The notes beneath the pieces are model-generated. The model had not been told where the DNA came from, made no database searches, and was given only the letters and a program-made list of their open reading frames with translations. Shown piece by piece: positions 46,291-59,702 of a DNA stretch of 64,000 nucleotides. The stretch is taken from positions 9,604,953 to 9,668,952 of the forward strand of contig NC_051438.1 of the NCBI RefSeq assembly GCF_001649575.2, in the 5' to 3' direction. Both the position numbers and the translations under genes were made by a program. The DNA is from Kryptolebias marmoratus (lineage: Eukaryota; Chordata; Actinopteri; Cyprinodontiformes; Rivulidae). The stretch's first letter is position 1. Every line of letters begins with the position of its first letter.

Positions 46291-46295
46291 TGAGA

Positions 46296-46400
46296 CCGGT
46301 GGTTCTCAAAGTTGGGATTGGGGACCTCATTGCGGGACATAAAACACCATTTAAGGGGGTCCCGAGAGGATCTACAGGAATCAACTTCACTTTAACAATG
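46296..46400 (+). mobile_element. possible hAT-type DNA transposon end
   Basis: CCGGTGGTTCTCAAAGTTGG resembles the CAGxGGTTCTCAAAG terminus of hAT elements. The partner end and target duplication were not found. Confidence 0.3.
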
Positions 46401-48026
46401 ATTTCCATTCGAATGTTTAGCTTTAGCTGATTGCCATAAATGGATAAAACAATAAAATGAGTGAAAAAGATCGTGGTAAATGGCTTACTAGCAATGTTGG
46501 TCACAAGGCTTTTATTTTGTAGACGTGGAGCCATTATTTATCACTTGAAAATTTTATTTTTTAACAAAGAAAGCTTGTGTCGAAGCATGAATTGTTTTTT
46601 TACTTTACTTACTAACAGTCGGTATTGGCCAATCAAAGGCCCACACTGGTCCAACTCTACGTAAGCTGCGTCCACTCGTGGCTCCGGACGCCCAAATCCT
46701 TTTTGAACAAAACAACCCGACATATTCTGAAAAGGCTGACGTTTCGAACCGGCCGAGGCCTCGCATTGGCCGGCCGTTGTTGTTGTCGGGCCCACGCGCG
46801 CGCGCCTCCAGATTAGATAGAAGCGATTGTGGGCTCGAGTGATGATTAAATTTCACACTTTTGGCGAGCGAAAGAGGAGGAGATAAAGGAGAATCGTGCG
46901 CCGCCGTTGAGTATCTGTGTGTGTGTGTGTGTGTGTTTGGCGCATTGCAATTTAATGCCTTTTTTTCCACCTCGTGTAAAGTCCTCGGCTTGGCTGCGGG
47001 ACACAAAGGGTGAGATTGACTGTGAATATACTATCCTATCGATAGGCATTACCGCCAAGGTAGGACTGCAGTCAGTTAAAAATGATTTATCAATACCCTC
47101 ATGCGAGCGGAAGCCCACTCGACGCCTGATTGCCGAGCTCTCCCTGCTCATAGACGTATAGCTAATCGGCGACTGGATGCCGTCTGACAAGCCAAAGACT
47201 ACAGCTCGTTCTTACCCAGCGGCGGACGCTTTCGGGAGCATCCGTCATTAGGTTTAGCGCATAGTTTAGCATATACAGTAAAGGCGATTGCTCATCCGAA
47301 AGCCCGTCCGCGGCCGCGTCAGCCTCCAGCTCAGCCGGGAAAAAAACTTCTGAGGGGATGGGAGAAGGAGGGAGATGAAAGAGAGGGAGAGAGAGAGAGA
47401 GAGAGATGGGAGAGCGGGGGGGGGGACAAATGGGGAAAACAAGTGTGAAGGAGAGGGAACGGGAAGGACTTCAGAGACGATGAAATGCGTCTGAGTCAAA
47501 CTCGACGTCAGGGGAAAGACGGAGAATCTGGAGAAGGGGTGGAGGGAGGGGTGTGTCCGCCCTCCCACCTGTAGCCCCCCCCCCCATTTCCTCGCCACCG
47601 ACTCCTCGAGTGCCACTATCAAGTGGGGAAGGGGGGGGGGCTCCCGCCTCAATCTGCATCGCTTCTGACCTCGCTCTTCTCCCGAAATAGGGAGCCGTCT
47701 TATTTTGGATGAAGGGATTAAAAAAAAAAAAGGACAGGAGCGGCGGATAAAGACGGAGTGGAGGTGGCGACACGCTCGTCGAGGAGATTTGCCGCGTATC
47801 CGTGTGTTTATTCCCCCCCCCTATCCACGCCGTCACAGTTATCTGGTTAGTCACACGCTCCTCGTGCGTTGCCCGCCTTGTTCTCTTCGCCCCCCCCTCT
47901 CCACCTCCCAGGAAACACGCCTCCCTTCCCCTGGTTCTGTCACAGTCCTCCTCTCCTCCTCCCACACGAGCTGTCTCAGGATACGCTTCTGAAAGCTGAG
48001 TCACGTTAAAGCTGCAAAGGAAAGGA

Positions 48027-48056
48027 GAAGAAGAAGAAGAAGAAGAAGAAGAAGAA
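48027..48056. repeat. (GAA)10 microsatellite
   Basis: Thirty bases of uninterrupted GAA in the intron. Confidence 0.92.
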
Positions 48057-48573
48057 AGAAGTTGTGTTGAATGAGCAGGACATCGCCTCCTCCATGTTAC
48101 CTTTTCCCTCCGACAGCCGCCGCCACCTGCCACGGCTGCCTGACGCCGACCGTATAGCTCAGCGGATATATGTTTCTCGCGTGGGCTTTCGGGAAGGGGG
48201 GTCATGTGAGTGACCCTGGACGCCAGCGCGCACCTAGGCGGGCATGAACTCGCCCCGACGAGCCATCCGAGCCGTCGACCTAGTAAGCAGAGTCCGTCCG
48301 GCCCCATTTAAAGCTTTTCTTTTGGTTTTTTGGTTTTTTCTTAGAGCCGCATCAGACGGGCTAATCAGAGGAGTGGAAACAAAGAGAAAACGGGATCGAT
48401 CAATACCAACGCCAATGAGGCGTGAAGCGGCGAGCTGAAAGGAGCTGGAGCCGAGGAGCCGACGTCAGGCGCGGCCTCAACCACTGGCTGCACCGCCTAC
48501 AATTAGCTTTAAACTGCTCTACCTACACATATATGGTATGTAAGCACAATCGTGTCGTTATCAATGTTATCAA

Positions 48574-49475
48574 TCATCCGTCTGTTAGCAAAATATCTCA
48601 AGAACCGCTGGACGGAGTTTAACGGAACCCTCCACAAGCAGCCGCCGGGTGCGCACTTCCGGCTTGTTAGGTTTTCTGAACGAACCTGATTCAAGATGGC
48701 CGCCACAGACGACCCGACGCGCCGAACCCAAACGCGAAGGTAGCTCCAGCGCAGCCAATTTTACAGACACGGGGATCAAATCTGGCGTGACGGAAGCTGA
48801 GCGTCCTCCCCCGACAAACGCTCCGAGCACTAAGAGGTCGCACGGGAATCTTTGCCTAAAACTGTTCGGGTCGAGTCTGTCCGTCTGTTAGCGGCATATC
48901 TCATAAACTGGTGGACAGATTTTATTAAAACGCTCAGCAAATAAATAGTGGATGTGCAGCTAGAACTGATTAACTTTTGGAGTCAAACCCATTCAAGATG
49001 GCCGCCAAAGAAAATTAACCTTAACTGACACAAAAATTACTTTAACTCGGTCAGTTTTGCAAATAATACACTCAAATTTGGCGTGGTAGTGACTGGGAGA
49101 CATCCCCGACATATACTCTGAGCACTAAGAGATTGCATAAAATCTTTAGTTAAAACTTTAGGGTTCACTGTTTGGGTCAAGTCTGTCCATCTGTTAGCAA
49201 CATATCTAATAAACCAGCACACGGATTTTATTAAAACTCTCAGGAAATAAACACTGGATGTGCATCTACAACTGATTTAATTTCGGAGTCAAACCGATTC
49301 AAGATGGCCGCCAAAGAAAACCAAACCCATTTAACACAAAAATGGCTACAAGTCAGTCAATTTTGCAGATATCAAACTCAAATTTGTCGTGGTAGTGACT
49401 GAAAGTCATCCCCAACACATACTCTGAGCACTGAGAGATCGCGTAAAATCCTCACTTGAAACTTCAGCCTCGGAC
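48574..49475 (-). repeat. array of three ~305-bp family units, inverse orientation
   Basis: Cores AAGATGGCCGCC at 48693, 48995 and 49301 (302 and 306 bp apart). Each unit starts GTCTGTTAGCAAAATATCTC or GTCTGTTAGCGGCATATCTC and ends with CTCTGAGCACT and AGAGATCGC-type sequence. This is the most regular array in the window. Confidence 0.9.
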
Positions 49476-50211
49476 GGCGGCGGGTCAACGCGGCTCCCTT
49501 TAAGCAACGCCGCTTTCCAATCGCAACTGAGTCAGTCACCTGAAATTTCCCCCGTTTTTGTTAAGCGTCAGACGCCAATGAGCTGTTTGCGAAAACAGCG
49601 AACTACATGAAGACACAGAACCGAGGAACAAGCGCGACGTGTCAGAGGTGAGAGCCCGGCAGGAAGGAGCTGTGATTAGAAACAGCATCTGTTGAAACAA
49701 AGAGCTCAAAGTCGGCCTGCGTGATTGAGTCGTGGCGACTGTGTTTTTCCTGTCCGACTGGACCGCGCTGAGCCAGAGCTCCACTAATAGATGCTAGACT
49801 CCGGGACTCGGTGAAAACAAGTCGCCGGCAGCCAATTTTGCCGCACGCAGCATTACTGAGGAGATAATTGGTTGCCGGTTGCCCTCGTTGACAGAGCCGT
49901 GATCGCTGCTGATCCACAGCCACTTGTTTAAGCAGCTCTGATGGGAACTAACATCTTCATCAGCTGCGTTTCCTGCCAGAGCGCCGCCGACCTCCAACCG
50001 AGCAGCGGCGTTGCGTCGCCCGAAAGCGCGGCAGCAAGCCGCGACAAACACGAGACTTTTGCCGACTTGTTTCACTTTGTCTTTTTTTTCTCCTCCGTAT
50101 TCCATCAAAAAAAGCATAAACAACCAAATAAAAAACGTTTGGCAGCGACTGAACACTTCGTGGATATCTGGATGCGTGTCTGCCGCCGACTTGACTCGGA
50201 GCGGATCTAAT

Positions 50212-50640
50212 CCAAGATGGCCGCCGTAGCCATTTTGCCCACGGAAGCGTAAAAGTGAGCAAATATTTTGCAGATGCTGAGCTCAAATTTGGCGCGGCAG
50301 CAGCTGAGAGTCATTCACAACGCTCACAATACTCCAGGCGCAAGATGGCCGCCGAAAACCCCAGCTTTACCTGCCGCTGTCAGTCCCGTTTTGTCTGTTA
50401 GCAAAATGTTTCATGAGCCACAGGGCAGATATTAATGAAACTTTCAGGAACTAATCACTGGATGTATACCTACAGCTGATTCACTTTTGGAGTCAGTCCA
50501 ATACAAGATGGCCGCTGCAGCTAACTGATATTAGCCAACACAAAACTGGCTACGATTCAGTCCCCTTTACAGATATTGAGCTAGAACTTGACGTGGTGGT
50601 AGCTGAGAGTCACTCACAACGATCTACAGTTGTAGTAAAG
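50212..50640 (-). repeat. ~305-bp family units, rearranged
   Basis: Cores at 50213, 50342 and 50504 are closer than one unit apart, so the array is partly deleted. The last unit keeps TGTCTGTTAGCAAAATGTTT and GTGGTGGTAGCTGAGAGTCA. Confidence 0.75.
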
Positions 50641-51649
50641 TTTATGGAGAATAGATAATAATAATAATATTAAAGTAACTCAGGGGGAAACCAGTTCTTT
50701 CAGGTGAGTTTTAAACATTGAGCTTCGATACCCTTGAATCAAAGCAAAGCCTTTAAATGCTGCAAAATGTCACGCCAACCTGTTACAGCGAGGTTTTACG
50801 GTTTGATTTCTCCGCTTACCACCAGCTGCTTGTTTTAAAAGTCATTTTTCAAAAAGTTTTCTTGGCATTTTTTGCATTGAATTAAAACAAACATCTTAAA
50901 GTGGAATACAGCGCGCTGTGCAGGGGCTGGCACGCCGAGCTGCCCGACTGCACACACTGTCGGGGTTTTTATGAAACCAAGTTATACAACAACAAAAAAA
51001 AAAGCAGGTTTTCATATTTAGACTCGGACTGTCGTTTTATTGACCACATCCATGCTGCTTGGATTTATCCCAACTGTTTTGCTCCTCTGTCTAGTCCAGT
51101 TAAAAAATAAAGCGTTATTCCCTAAAAGGAATACGCGTCGCCCACCTCCTCGCAGGTTTTGGGCTCTGTCCACACAAAACAATTTTCCAAGACAATCTCT
51201 TTACTTGTCGTATCTAAAACCATCTTGGTAAACACAGCACTGTTTCTGGAAATGCCTTTTTTGTCCGCACGGGAACAGGGGGAAAAAAATGGACCCAAAA
51301 CGGCGCAGTGGCTATGCCAGGCCTGTATGAGGCGCTGTGGCGCTGCCACCGAAACAGACCCGAAAACAAACAAACAAAATAAATAAATAAATAAAAGGCG
51401 TGGAGTACGCGCCTGAAGCCTGCATGAACATCGTCAACACGGCGAGGAGAAAGAAGAAGATGGAGGTCAGGTTAGAGGCGGGACTTTAGCCGTCTACGTT
51501 ACCAACAAAGAAGAAGAAAAAGCACAAGGTGGCGTAGCAAGATTCATTCCAAAAAAATACAGTTTTGGGGAGATCCTAAAATGCTATTTTTGTGTGGACG
51601 AAGGGTTAAAATGATAAAAAAAATAAATAAATAAATAAATAACAATCCA

Positions 51650-51885
51650 GTGTGATCGCCCCCTTGTGTTGGGGATTACTCTCTGCTACTACCACACTGA
51701 AATTGAGCTCACTATCAATAAAAAAAAACAGTTACAGCCTTTTTTATTTTGTTTACCAAAGTTGTGGCAGCCACCATGATTGTGGTTGATTCCACAACGG
51801 TAAATGGGCCGTTGTTACGTTTTTGTGTTCTTTTACTTGTTCGCTGGTTCGTGAAGTGTTTTGCTAACGGACACAAACGAACACG
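51650..51885 (+). repeat. single diverged ~305-bp family unit
   Basis: It contains GTGTTGGGGATTACTCTCTG, CTACTACCACACTGAAATTG, GTGGCAGCCACCATGATTG and TTTTGCTAACGGACACAAAC in family order. Confidence 0.65.
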
Positions 51886-52768
51886 AGCGATGACACGATC
51901 ACCCGCTTTCCACGGCAGTGGTGCGATGACAAATCGCTCAGAGGGACCAGTCCACGTTTTCACTGAACACAGGTTTTGTGAAAAGCAAGCAGCCCAGATT
52001 TTTCTCCATCAACATCACTGGTTTTTGTGGCTTTTTTTTGCCCGTTAAAGCAAACAGAATTCCTGTGTTCTGAGTTGCTTTATTTACTGTGAGACAAGTT
52101 CAATGTGAGCCCCAAGCACTGGGGGGTTAAACTAGAAAACTCCTGCGGTGTGGAACGATCAATTAGTAGTGAGGTCTCTCGTCTTACAACCTCAAACCAC
52201 ACCTCAGACAGATTTTTCTCCCGCTATAGGAAAGCTGTGATTTCATAAAACAGCTACATTCGATACAGACTGTAGGTTCATGCGGTCTAAACAGCTCCTC
52301 AGTTTAGTTCACCTTTAAGGGGTTTAAAGCCTGCAGGTCGCTTAACTCTTCTTGTGGTTCCATATAAGCAACACCACAAAAAAAGATTAATGCCACTAAT
52401 TCCACCTATATCAGCCCTGAAAGCTAAACTCCTCGTTTGTTCTCATTGTTTGCCTTCCTTACAATTTGTCTTGTTCTGTTTGAAAATTTCCCGAGCAAGT
52501 AGCAACTTCCGGAGCACACGGTTGCTTTCCTCACGACTCTCCATCGACTGCAGCCTTGGCTAACGTAGCGGGCTACGTTGCATCTGCAAGGCTGAAACAA
52601 ATTAGCTGCAGGCTAGCTAGTGGCTGAACCACTAATCACTTGACATAGCAGTGCTAAATCAAAGCGAGACAAAATATTACGTAACAAAAATATAGCATCA
52701 CCTTTTCTGTGAAACAAAACATTTTTCATTTTTTCTTTCTTGGTTTGTCCTCATGAAGTGCATTTCCA

Positions 52769-52931
52769 AGCTAACTACTTAGCTCTACGTAAAGCTAGCT
52801 ACTTAGCTTTGTGTGAAGCTAGCTACTTAGCTTTATTTAAAGCTAGCTACTTAGCTTTATGTGAAGCTAGCTACTTAGCTTTATTTAAAGCTAGCTACTT
52901 AGCTTTATGTGAAGCTAGCTACTTAGCTTAA
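52769..52931. repeat. 24-bp tandem satellite
   Basis: About seven copies of AGCTAGCTACTTAGCTTTAT plus four variable bases, which alternate between GTGA and TTAA types, implying a 48-bp higher-order unit. As 24 is divisible by three, an in-frame peptide repeat (SYLALCEA/SYLALFKA) appears on the plus strand; I regard it as incidental. Confidence 0.92.
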
Positions 52932-55900
52932 TGATCTCAAACAAACTAACATGGTTGTCTGTTACAGTTTCTTGAAGGAAAACATTTTTTTATCAAAAAC
53001 GTGCCACTTTAGTTAATCTTTTTTTGACTTTTTTGACTTGAGTTTAAGTTTTTGACATGTTTAGTACAGTTGGATGCTACAGTTAGCTTTAGTGCTATTT
53101 GTTTCAACAGATTTTCTGTTGCGGCTTATTTAACATTACTTTTATTGTGAATTAACTGGGGGGTTTTTTCCCGCACAGCTCCATTTTTTTCTCCCCTTTT
53201 TTAACCCTTTACTAAATTTTTATGACCAAGGTTCATAATAGTCTATCAAAGTGTATTTCCTTTAGGTCTAGGCTACCGTTAGCATGGTGTGCTAACCTCA
53301 CCTCCTAGTTTCAGTGTTCCACCTGTCAACAACACAGAAAAACACAGAACAAGCACTCTGTTTATGATAAGCTTTAATCTGCTTGGTGCTTTGAGGCCCA
53401 CAAGGAATGCAAGAACATTTAGAGGAGAAATACAAATTAAGACTGAGCCACTGAACTCTTACTCAGCTCTGGACATGAAGGATTTCTCATCTGATAAGTG
53501 AACCAAAGACTACTTTTCTTGTATTCAAAATGGTAAATATTTGAAATCAGTTGACGAAGGCCTGTGAAATAACCCGCTTTAGCAACGTCAAATTTGTTAT
53601 TTTCACGTCAACGTTGATTTATGTGAAAACACGCTCAGCACTTATTGCAGACTAGATATTACACAGATAAACATCTGAGGCACAATAAGCTGCTCGGTGG
53701 GAAATAAATACACGTGTACGAGCTAAAACTGATTTTCTCTGACTGAGCGCCTAGCGTCTGCTGAGCCTAGCTCGCAAAACGGGTGCGCCGCCACCGCGTT
53801 TGAGGGCCGGGCTCGAACAGCCACTGGAAGACATCGCCTCGAGCTCTGGGAAGGCAAATAAAGAGGTAATCCGCCGATTTATCATGAAGGAAAATAACAA
53901 TTTGCCGTGGCTAATAAGCCCTTGTCCGCAGCTGGAGACTGCACTTTGTTTGCCCTCTGTGATTAACAGGAGACTTTAAAGTCGCGTTTACCGTCAAACT
54001 GTGAAACTAGATTTGCTTGAGAGAGAGACAGAAAAAAAAAAAAAAAACACTTGAAAGTAATAAACTCGGAGCAACTAATGACTCATTTGGCTCCTTTGGA
54101 AAACCGCAGAGTTCCTTGAAGCAACATGTTGCGCACAACAGAACTATAAAGAAGATGGTGGCTCGCAGCACACGTTGTCGGCGCCCGCGTGCGATTGGCT
54201 GAAATGGGATTTGGTGCTGATTATTGGATTGCAGGGTGCTGCCGAACTCGCTCATTTCCCCTGCGTCAGGCACTTCTCCCTGTTGCCATAGAGACGATTA
54301 CAGTTCATGGGGTTCTTAGAGGTTTTTTTTTTTGGTTTTGTTTTGATTGTGCAAGAGAGGACTGTAAACTTTCTAAACATCTACGAAGACAGAAAATACT
54401 CTAATTCCCACGCCTTTTTTGTTTTCGTAGGTAGATTTTTTTACATCGGGATGACCTGAATGGGGGCTCAAAACGAGCTACAGCTAGCATTGCCGGCGCC
54501 AATATTCTCCAGGATTACAGATGCGATCTTAATCTGTCCTCTGTCTCTCCTTTTAATGCCCTGTTTGCTGCCATAATGCCCGCTCCTGGTATCTGATGGC
54601 CGTGTTGCGCGTAATAACAAGCTACGGCTGCGGGAGGGAGGGAGGGGTACTTTAGGGGATAAACAAATTAACAAAGCTATTCACAGCCTTTGCAACACCA
54701 GGAGGGTTCGGGGAGGGGTGAAATAGGGCGCTGAAAGAAAGAAAAAATTAATAAACAAGTCGGAGGCTTTTTGGGGGACGATTTAAAGCAGACACATGTT
54801 CCGACACACGTCGGCCCTACTTTGACGCCGCGTCGTCGAGATCGAGTTACAGGCTCGCTTCCACGCCGCACCCGGGCGACGTCCTGGCACGCGCTTTTGG
54901 CTGCGCCGCGTCACGAGGGAAACCCCCGGAACCGCCGCCAAATGTAACAGCTGCATCAAGATGATTTTCACCGAAGGGGCAGAGGAGGGGGACGGGGTGT
55001 TGGGAAGCGCTGCCAGCATCTGGAAACGCCCCGGCTCCGGCTTGGCTCGGCAGTAAAGGAATATGTCATATTTGTATGAAACGCTGGGAATGGCCAGAGT
55101 CAGTTAGCAGCTTTTTGTGCTTGGAGGGGAGGGGGGGAGGGGGTTTGGCTCTTGGCCCATGAATCGGAAATCGGAAAATTTAACGCGATTTCGTCCAAGT
55201 TTGAAAGAATAAGAGAGGGAAAAGAGCACGCGGCGATGCAGCTACAGTGTAAATCTGAGCAGACAGCACGATATAGTAAATGCCAGGAACGTCTTTGGAT
55301 TTATTAATTGTTTGATTTGAAAAAAAAAAAAAAAGCACCAGAAAAGTGGAGAAAACGGTCGTCAAAAACCAAAACCAGCACAGTTCACAAGAAGATCAAC
55401 GTTTAACTCGCTTATTTCTTCATCCTTTCGGGTTAATGCAGGCGTTCTGCCGAGCAAAGATCCCAACGTAGCGCGACGGTTTTCAGAATTTTGTTTTATG
55501 TTTCAACCAACTACAGAATTTGACTCAGATCGTGTTTGTTTTTCTCAAATGCTACCAGTTCATTTTTTTGTTCACCATTTTTCTTCGAAACCTCTTACGA
55601 ACAAAAAAATAGTGAAATAAATAAAGCAAAATGAAAAGTTTAGGACCTTTCAACCAATCGTTTTATTGGTGTTATACTGTTACACAGGTAAACATGAACA
55701 TTCTAAAACTGTTAGGCGTTTGCTGACTTACAGTTTTATATCCTCATTTTGAAAGGAAAAAAAAAAGAAATAAAGGCAGAATAACATGGACTATGCTACT
55801 AATTTGTGTCTTTAACAAACACACAAGCCTATTGTTTGATTCCAATTAAACGGCTGGTGAACAATTGTTTCGGTACAAATTCTACCAAACAAAAAGGTCA

Positions 55901-57279
55901 CACATCAGTATTAATCGAACACAAAGTGCTCCTTCCTTTTGTTTTTAATGTCACCAATGAAACCAATGGCATTTCTCTCGTTTTTGACCCGTCTCCGGTA
56001 AACGTAATTTTGCTGTTTTTGACAAGAAAAACGTCACGTTATCCCATGAACAATTTATCCGTACGTAGGTTTCAAAACGGGCAAATGTTTGGGTCGCTTA
56101 CGCAAACAGAAACCACCAGATCTCGAACCGAACGACCGCAAGGTTCAAATATGGATTCCGAGACGCCCTGCCACCACCACCGACGATTCACATCAATGGT
56201 ACATTTAAAGAAGAGGCACTCCGATGACTCGTGGCGAGCTGAAATTTGCGTGGAACCAAAGAAGAACCCTAACATTTACTGCTTTCTCGCTTCCAGTGAC
56301 ATCCAACCCTTCTAGATCCAATGCGTATGGTACGGGCCGAAAAATGACGCCGTCTTACGCGAACAAAAAAAAAAGCTGTTAAATACGGGAAAGCAAACTA
56401 AGCTCTTTCCAGCTCGTGTCCGTAGAGCATCCGAGGAGAAAAAGCGACGGGACGTTTGGTTTCACCAATATAAGCGATCCGGCAGCCGTCGGATTATTAG
56501 CTTTAGCTGACCGTCCAACGCGATGAACGACTCGCATTCGTGGGAGAGGAGAAGAAGAAGAAGAAGAAGGCGTTTAAAAAAAAAAAAAAGGGGTCTGTTT
56601 TTCAAGCTTAATTAAAACAAATATGTCCGGCGCACCTCGGTTTCGGAGGGGGGGAGCGCTGATTAACGGTCGGAATGAGCGAAAAGTTCATTATCGTGCT
56701 CCGAAAGACGAAGCCGAAATTAATTTTGCTCTGGATTCCATTATGATAATGGTAATGAATCTTCAACGGGAACTTGATTTAATGAGAGGCTGACTCGAAA
56801 TCAATAAATACAGAAGAAGAAAACCTTAATGGCAATCACTTGGCCCCGCCCTCCCTCCTCTTCCTGTCAGTGGCTGTTAATTAATTCGGTAAAATTACTG
56901 AATCATTATGTAATGAGAGGACCTAATCATCCGATGGCCCCCCCAACCTCCCCTCCTTCCCGTCACCCACCCCAGACGAAGGCTTTTAGTCCATGACCAC
57001 TTTAATCTCACGACTCCAACGGCTCTGATTTACATGCCAACGCGTCACCTCCGCCTACGACCCACCCCCGTCATACGTCGCGGCGTGGTTTCCCGCGGTG
57101 ACGTCAGCGCGGCGCTCAATCATCGGCAAACAGGAGCGGAGCGCAACACCAATTAAAAGGTGATGTCGTCTCCAAGTCATCGCTCACACTTCTCACTAAT
57201 GCACTAATTACCAGGGCTGGGACATTAATGGAATAGCATGGTTCAGCCTGGGGATTAATCTGCATGGCTTCGACTCCAA

Positions 57280-57282
<3 letters not shown>

Positions 57283-57312
<30 letters not shown>
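57283..57312. repeat. (TG)15 microsatellite
   Basis: Thirty bases of uninterrupted TG. Confidence 0.92.
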
Positions 57313-57313
<1 letters not shown>

Positions 57314-58011
57314 TTAATGCAAACCCCTTCCTGCTCCAGGCATGACCTTGAACACCACCACGGGAGGGGAATGAACTGACAAGGTGGAGAGGTTGGGGGG
57401 GGCTTGGAGGGGCCGGTCGAGGCTCGAGGACGAGCAGGAAGTGGGATCGATGAAGAGAAATCGGCTGTTCTCCTTCGATCCAAACGCAGCAGAACAACAG
57501 AGAACCGGACGCGTTCTGAAAAAGGGATCCGTGGAGAGGTCACGAGTAGGTAGCATCTCACCTGCTGGACACAGCGCTTTGAACGATTCGAGCTCGGAAA
57601 ACCAGTTCGATTCTTCCCCGTTACGACAAGAGCAGAGCCTTGGAACGCCATTTTTAGGAATCTTTCCACCACTGGCCACTGAACACTGTTGAATGTTGGA
57701 GCAGTTTAAGTTCCTCTCTTCCCCATCAGATAGCCACTCTGCCATGTTAGCTTTAACACGACGGACGGACGTCCTTCGGTACAAACAGCCACTCTGCCAT
57801 GTTAGCTTTAACACGTGTGTCAGCTGATACAACGACGGGCGTCCTTCAGTACAAACAGCTGTACGGAACTTTACGTAAAGAACCATCTGATGTAAAACGG
57901 CCCGCGACGGTCCCACTTCCAAACTCCAACACTGAGATTTCTCCATTGATTTTTTTTTAGAAACACGAACAGTATAACTTACGCTGCAAATGTTTGTACA
58001 GTGATCTAAGG

Positions 58012-58234
58012 CAGAGGTCCCCAACCCCCGGGCCGTGGTCCGGTACCGGTCTGTGGGTCATTTGGTACCGGGCCGCACAGAAACAATAATTAACTTGCAG
58101 TATTTCGGTTTTTTTTTCTTATTTTTGGAGTCTGAATAACATTTATTTTAAAAAATGACCGGATTCTCTCCACTACATATGTCTATGATTCACTCTCAAC
58201 CGGTTCGTGGAGTTGAAAGGGTCGGGGACCGCTG
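58012..58234. mobile_element. hAT-type MITE with 8-bp target duplication
   Basis: Ends CAGAGGTCCCCAACC and GGTCGGGGACCGCTG. They are flanked by ATCTAAGG (58004-58011) and ATCCAAGG (58235-58242), an 8-bp duplication with one difference. The interior GGTACCGGTCTGTGGGTCAT and AAAATGACCGGATTCTCTCC belong to a widespread vertebrate hAT-derived repeat. Confidence 0.8.
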
Positions 58235-58439
58235 ATCCAAGGTACTCTTTAAGGCAAAGTAAGGATCCTTTGGTCCAACGGTGTTCCCGTTTAGAGGCGA
58301 ATGGAAAAAAAAAGCTTGACGTTTCAGGGCGGAGCCGCTTTCTGACTGAAGAGCTTTGTCCAAAGACTCCTCAGTATCTAGAGGAACGTAACTGAAATGT
58401 TACTTGGAAAGGATTTTACCTAGACAAAATATTGACTGT

Positions 58440-58868
58440 GGCTACGTTCATACTGCGGGTCGTAACGCTCAGTTCTGATTTTCTTTGCCGTTTTAAGAAC
58501 TGCAAGTGTTAGCATGTCCGTATTGATTCGGGGCCAACCGTACATCCAAATGGTAAAAGATAAAAGAGCACAGATGTTCACGATGACCTTTGTTGGAGCT
58601 GTGGCTGCTGCCTCTGAGCAGAGGCATGTGTGGATGAAGAGTGGAGGGACTTTGACCTGAGGGACCTCCGTCCTGTCATCAGACATGAACGTTCACAAAA
58701 CATCGGATATGTATCCGATTCAGCACCACATACTGAAACGACCGGGGTCGGATATGAAAAAGTCGGATTTGTCAGGTTCACGCAGCCATGAAAAGATCCG
58801 ATATGTGTCGCATACGGGGGCAAAACAATCAGAACCGGGCCGCATTAGCCTGCAGGGCGAACGTAGCC
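58440..58868. mobile_element. 429-bp MITE with GGCTACGTTC termini
   Basis: Left end GGCTACGTTCATACTGCGGG and right end inverse GGCTACGTTCGCCCTGCAGG extend as imperfect inverted repeats for about 45 bp. The interior has repeated CGGATATG/ATCCGATAT words. No target duplication is clear and the superfamily is not assigned. Confidence 0.65.
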
Positions 58869-59702
58869 TTGGTTACATTACTTATTATGTCTGCCTGTTT
58901 TTTGTTTAATCTAGATTTTTTACCTCTCAGAACGTGCCCAAGACTGCTTTGGATCCTCGTAAAGGTTTAAAAACTGCTAATATTTGAGACGAGAGTTGTT
59001 TTACAGCAGGTCCTGGTCCCGCTCGGACTAGCCGTTAGCCTCGTCAGTCCGGGCGAAATGAAACGGAGGCGTTCGGATAAACCACCGACCGCTCGTCACC
59101 TCACCACAGGAAGCTGAATTACGTCGTTAATTCTAAAGTTTTATTCATCCGAGGTGTCCGTCAGAAACCGAAGAAGAAGAGTTCCGACTGAAAGAACTCA
59201 ATTAAAATGATTATTAGGAGGTTTTCTTAGTGAGAGCCTGGCACTGGAAACATCATTGAGTGCCTCTGTGAGCTCTTCCTAGGCCCGATCCCAGAGCAAC
59301 TCTTTACATTTATTAACTTTTTCCGGCTTTAATTTAATCTCATCAGCTCCAAACTTTCTGTCCACCGTAATATGGATTTAATAAAAGATGTAAAGTTTGT
59401 TCGGCACACATTCAGTTCTTTTATATTTTATTTATTTATTTTTTTTCGTGTTTTCTCCCAGTAGATTCGGTTCAAATGCAATAAAACTCCCTAACACAAA
59501 CGAATAACGTGCGAAAAGTCGTGCAGCCGACGTGAAACGCTCGTAGGCGTCGTTGGAACGAGTTCGGGTCGAGGAGGACGTCGGGGGGGGGGGGAACCTG
59601 GAGGAACAGATTCTCCCGACAGCCGAAGGAGCAACAGGAGGCGTGACTGAGACGTGAAAAGGAGCGACTCCAACGTGATTTCATTAAAAGACATTATTAT
59701 TA

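Noticed and set aside
47471..48307. 278-codon minus-strand open frame
   Set aside because: Low-complexity Ser, Pro and Gly runs from GA/GAA-rich DNA, with no recognisable domain and GAA microsatellite inside.
52740..52931. Peptide repeat (SYLALCEA) as a coding tandem-repeat protein
   Set aside because: It follows automatically from a 24-bp satellite whose length is divisible by three; no start context or flanking coding sequence.
57314..58024. 236-codon minus-strand open frame
   Set aside because: No recognisable domain; it includes a local duplication (CACTCTGCCATGTTAGCTTT near 57733 and 57789) and ends by a TG microsatellite. Considered chance.
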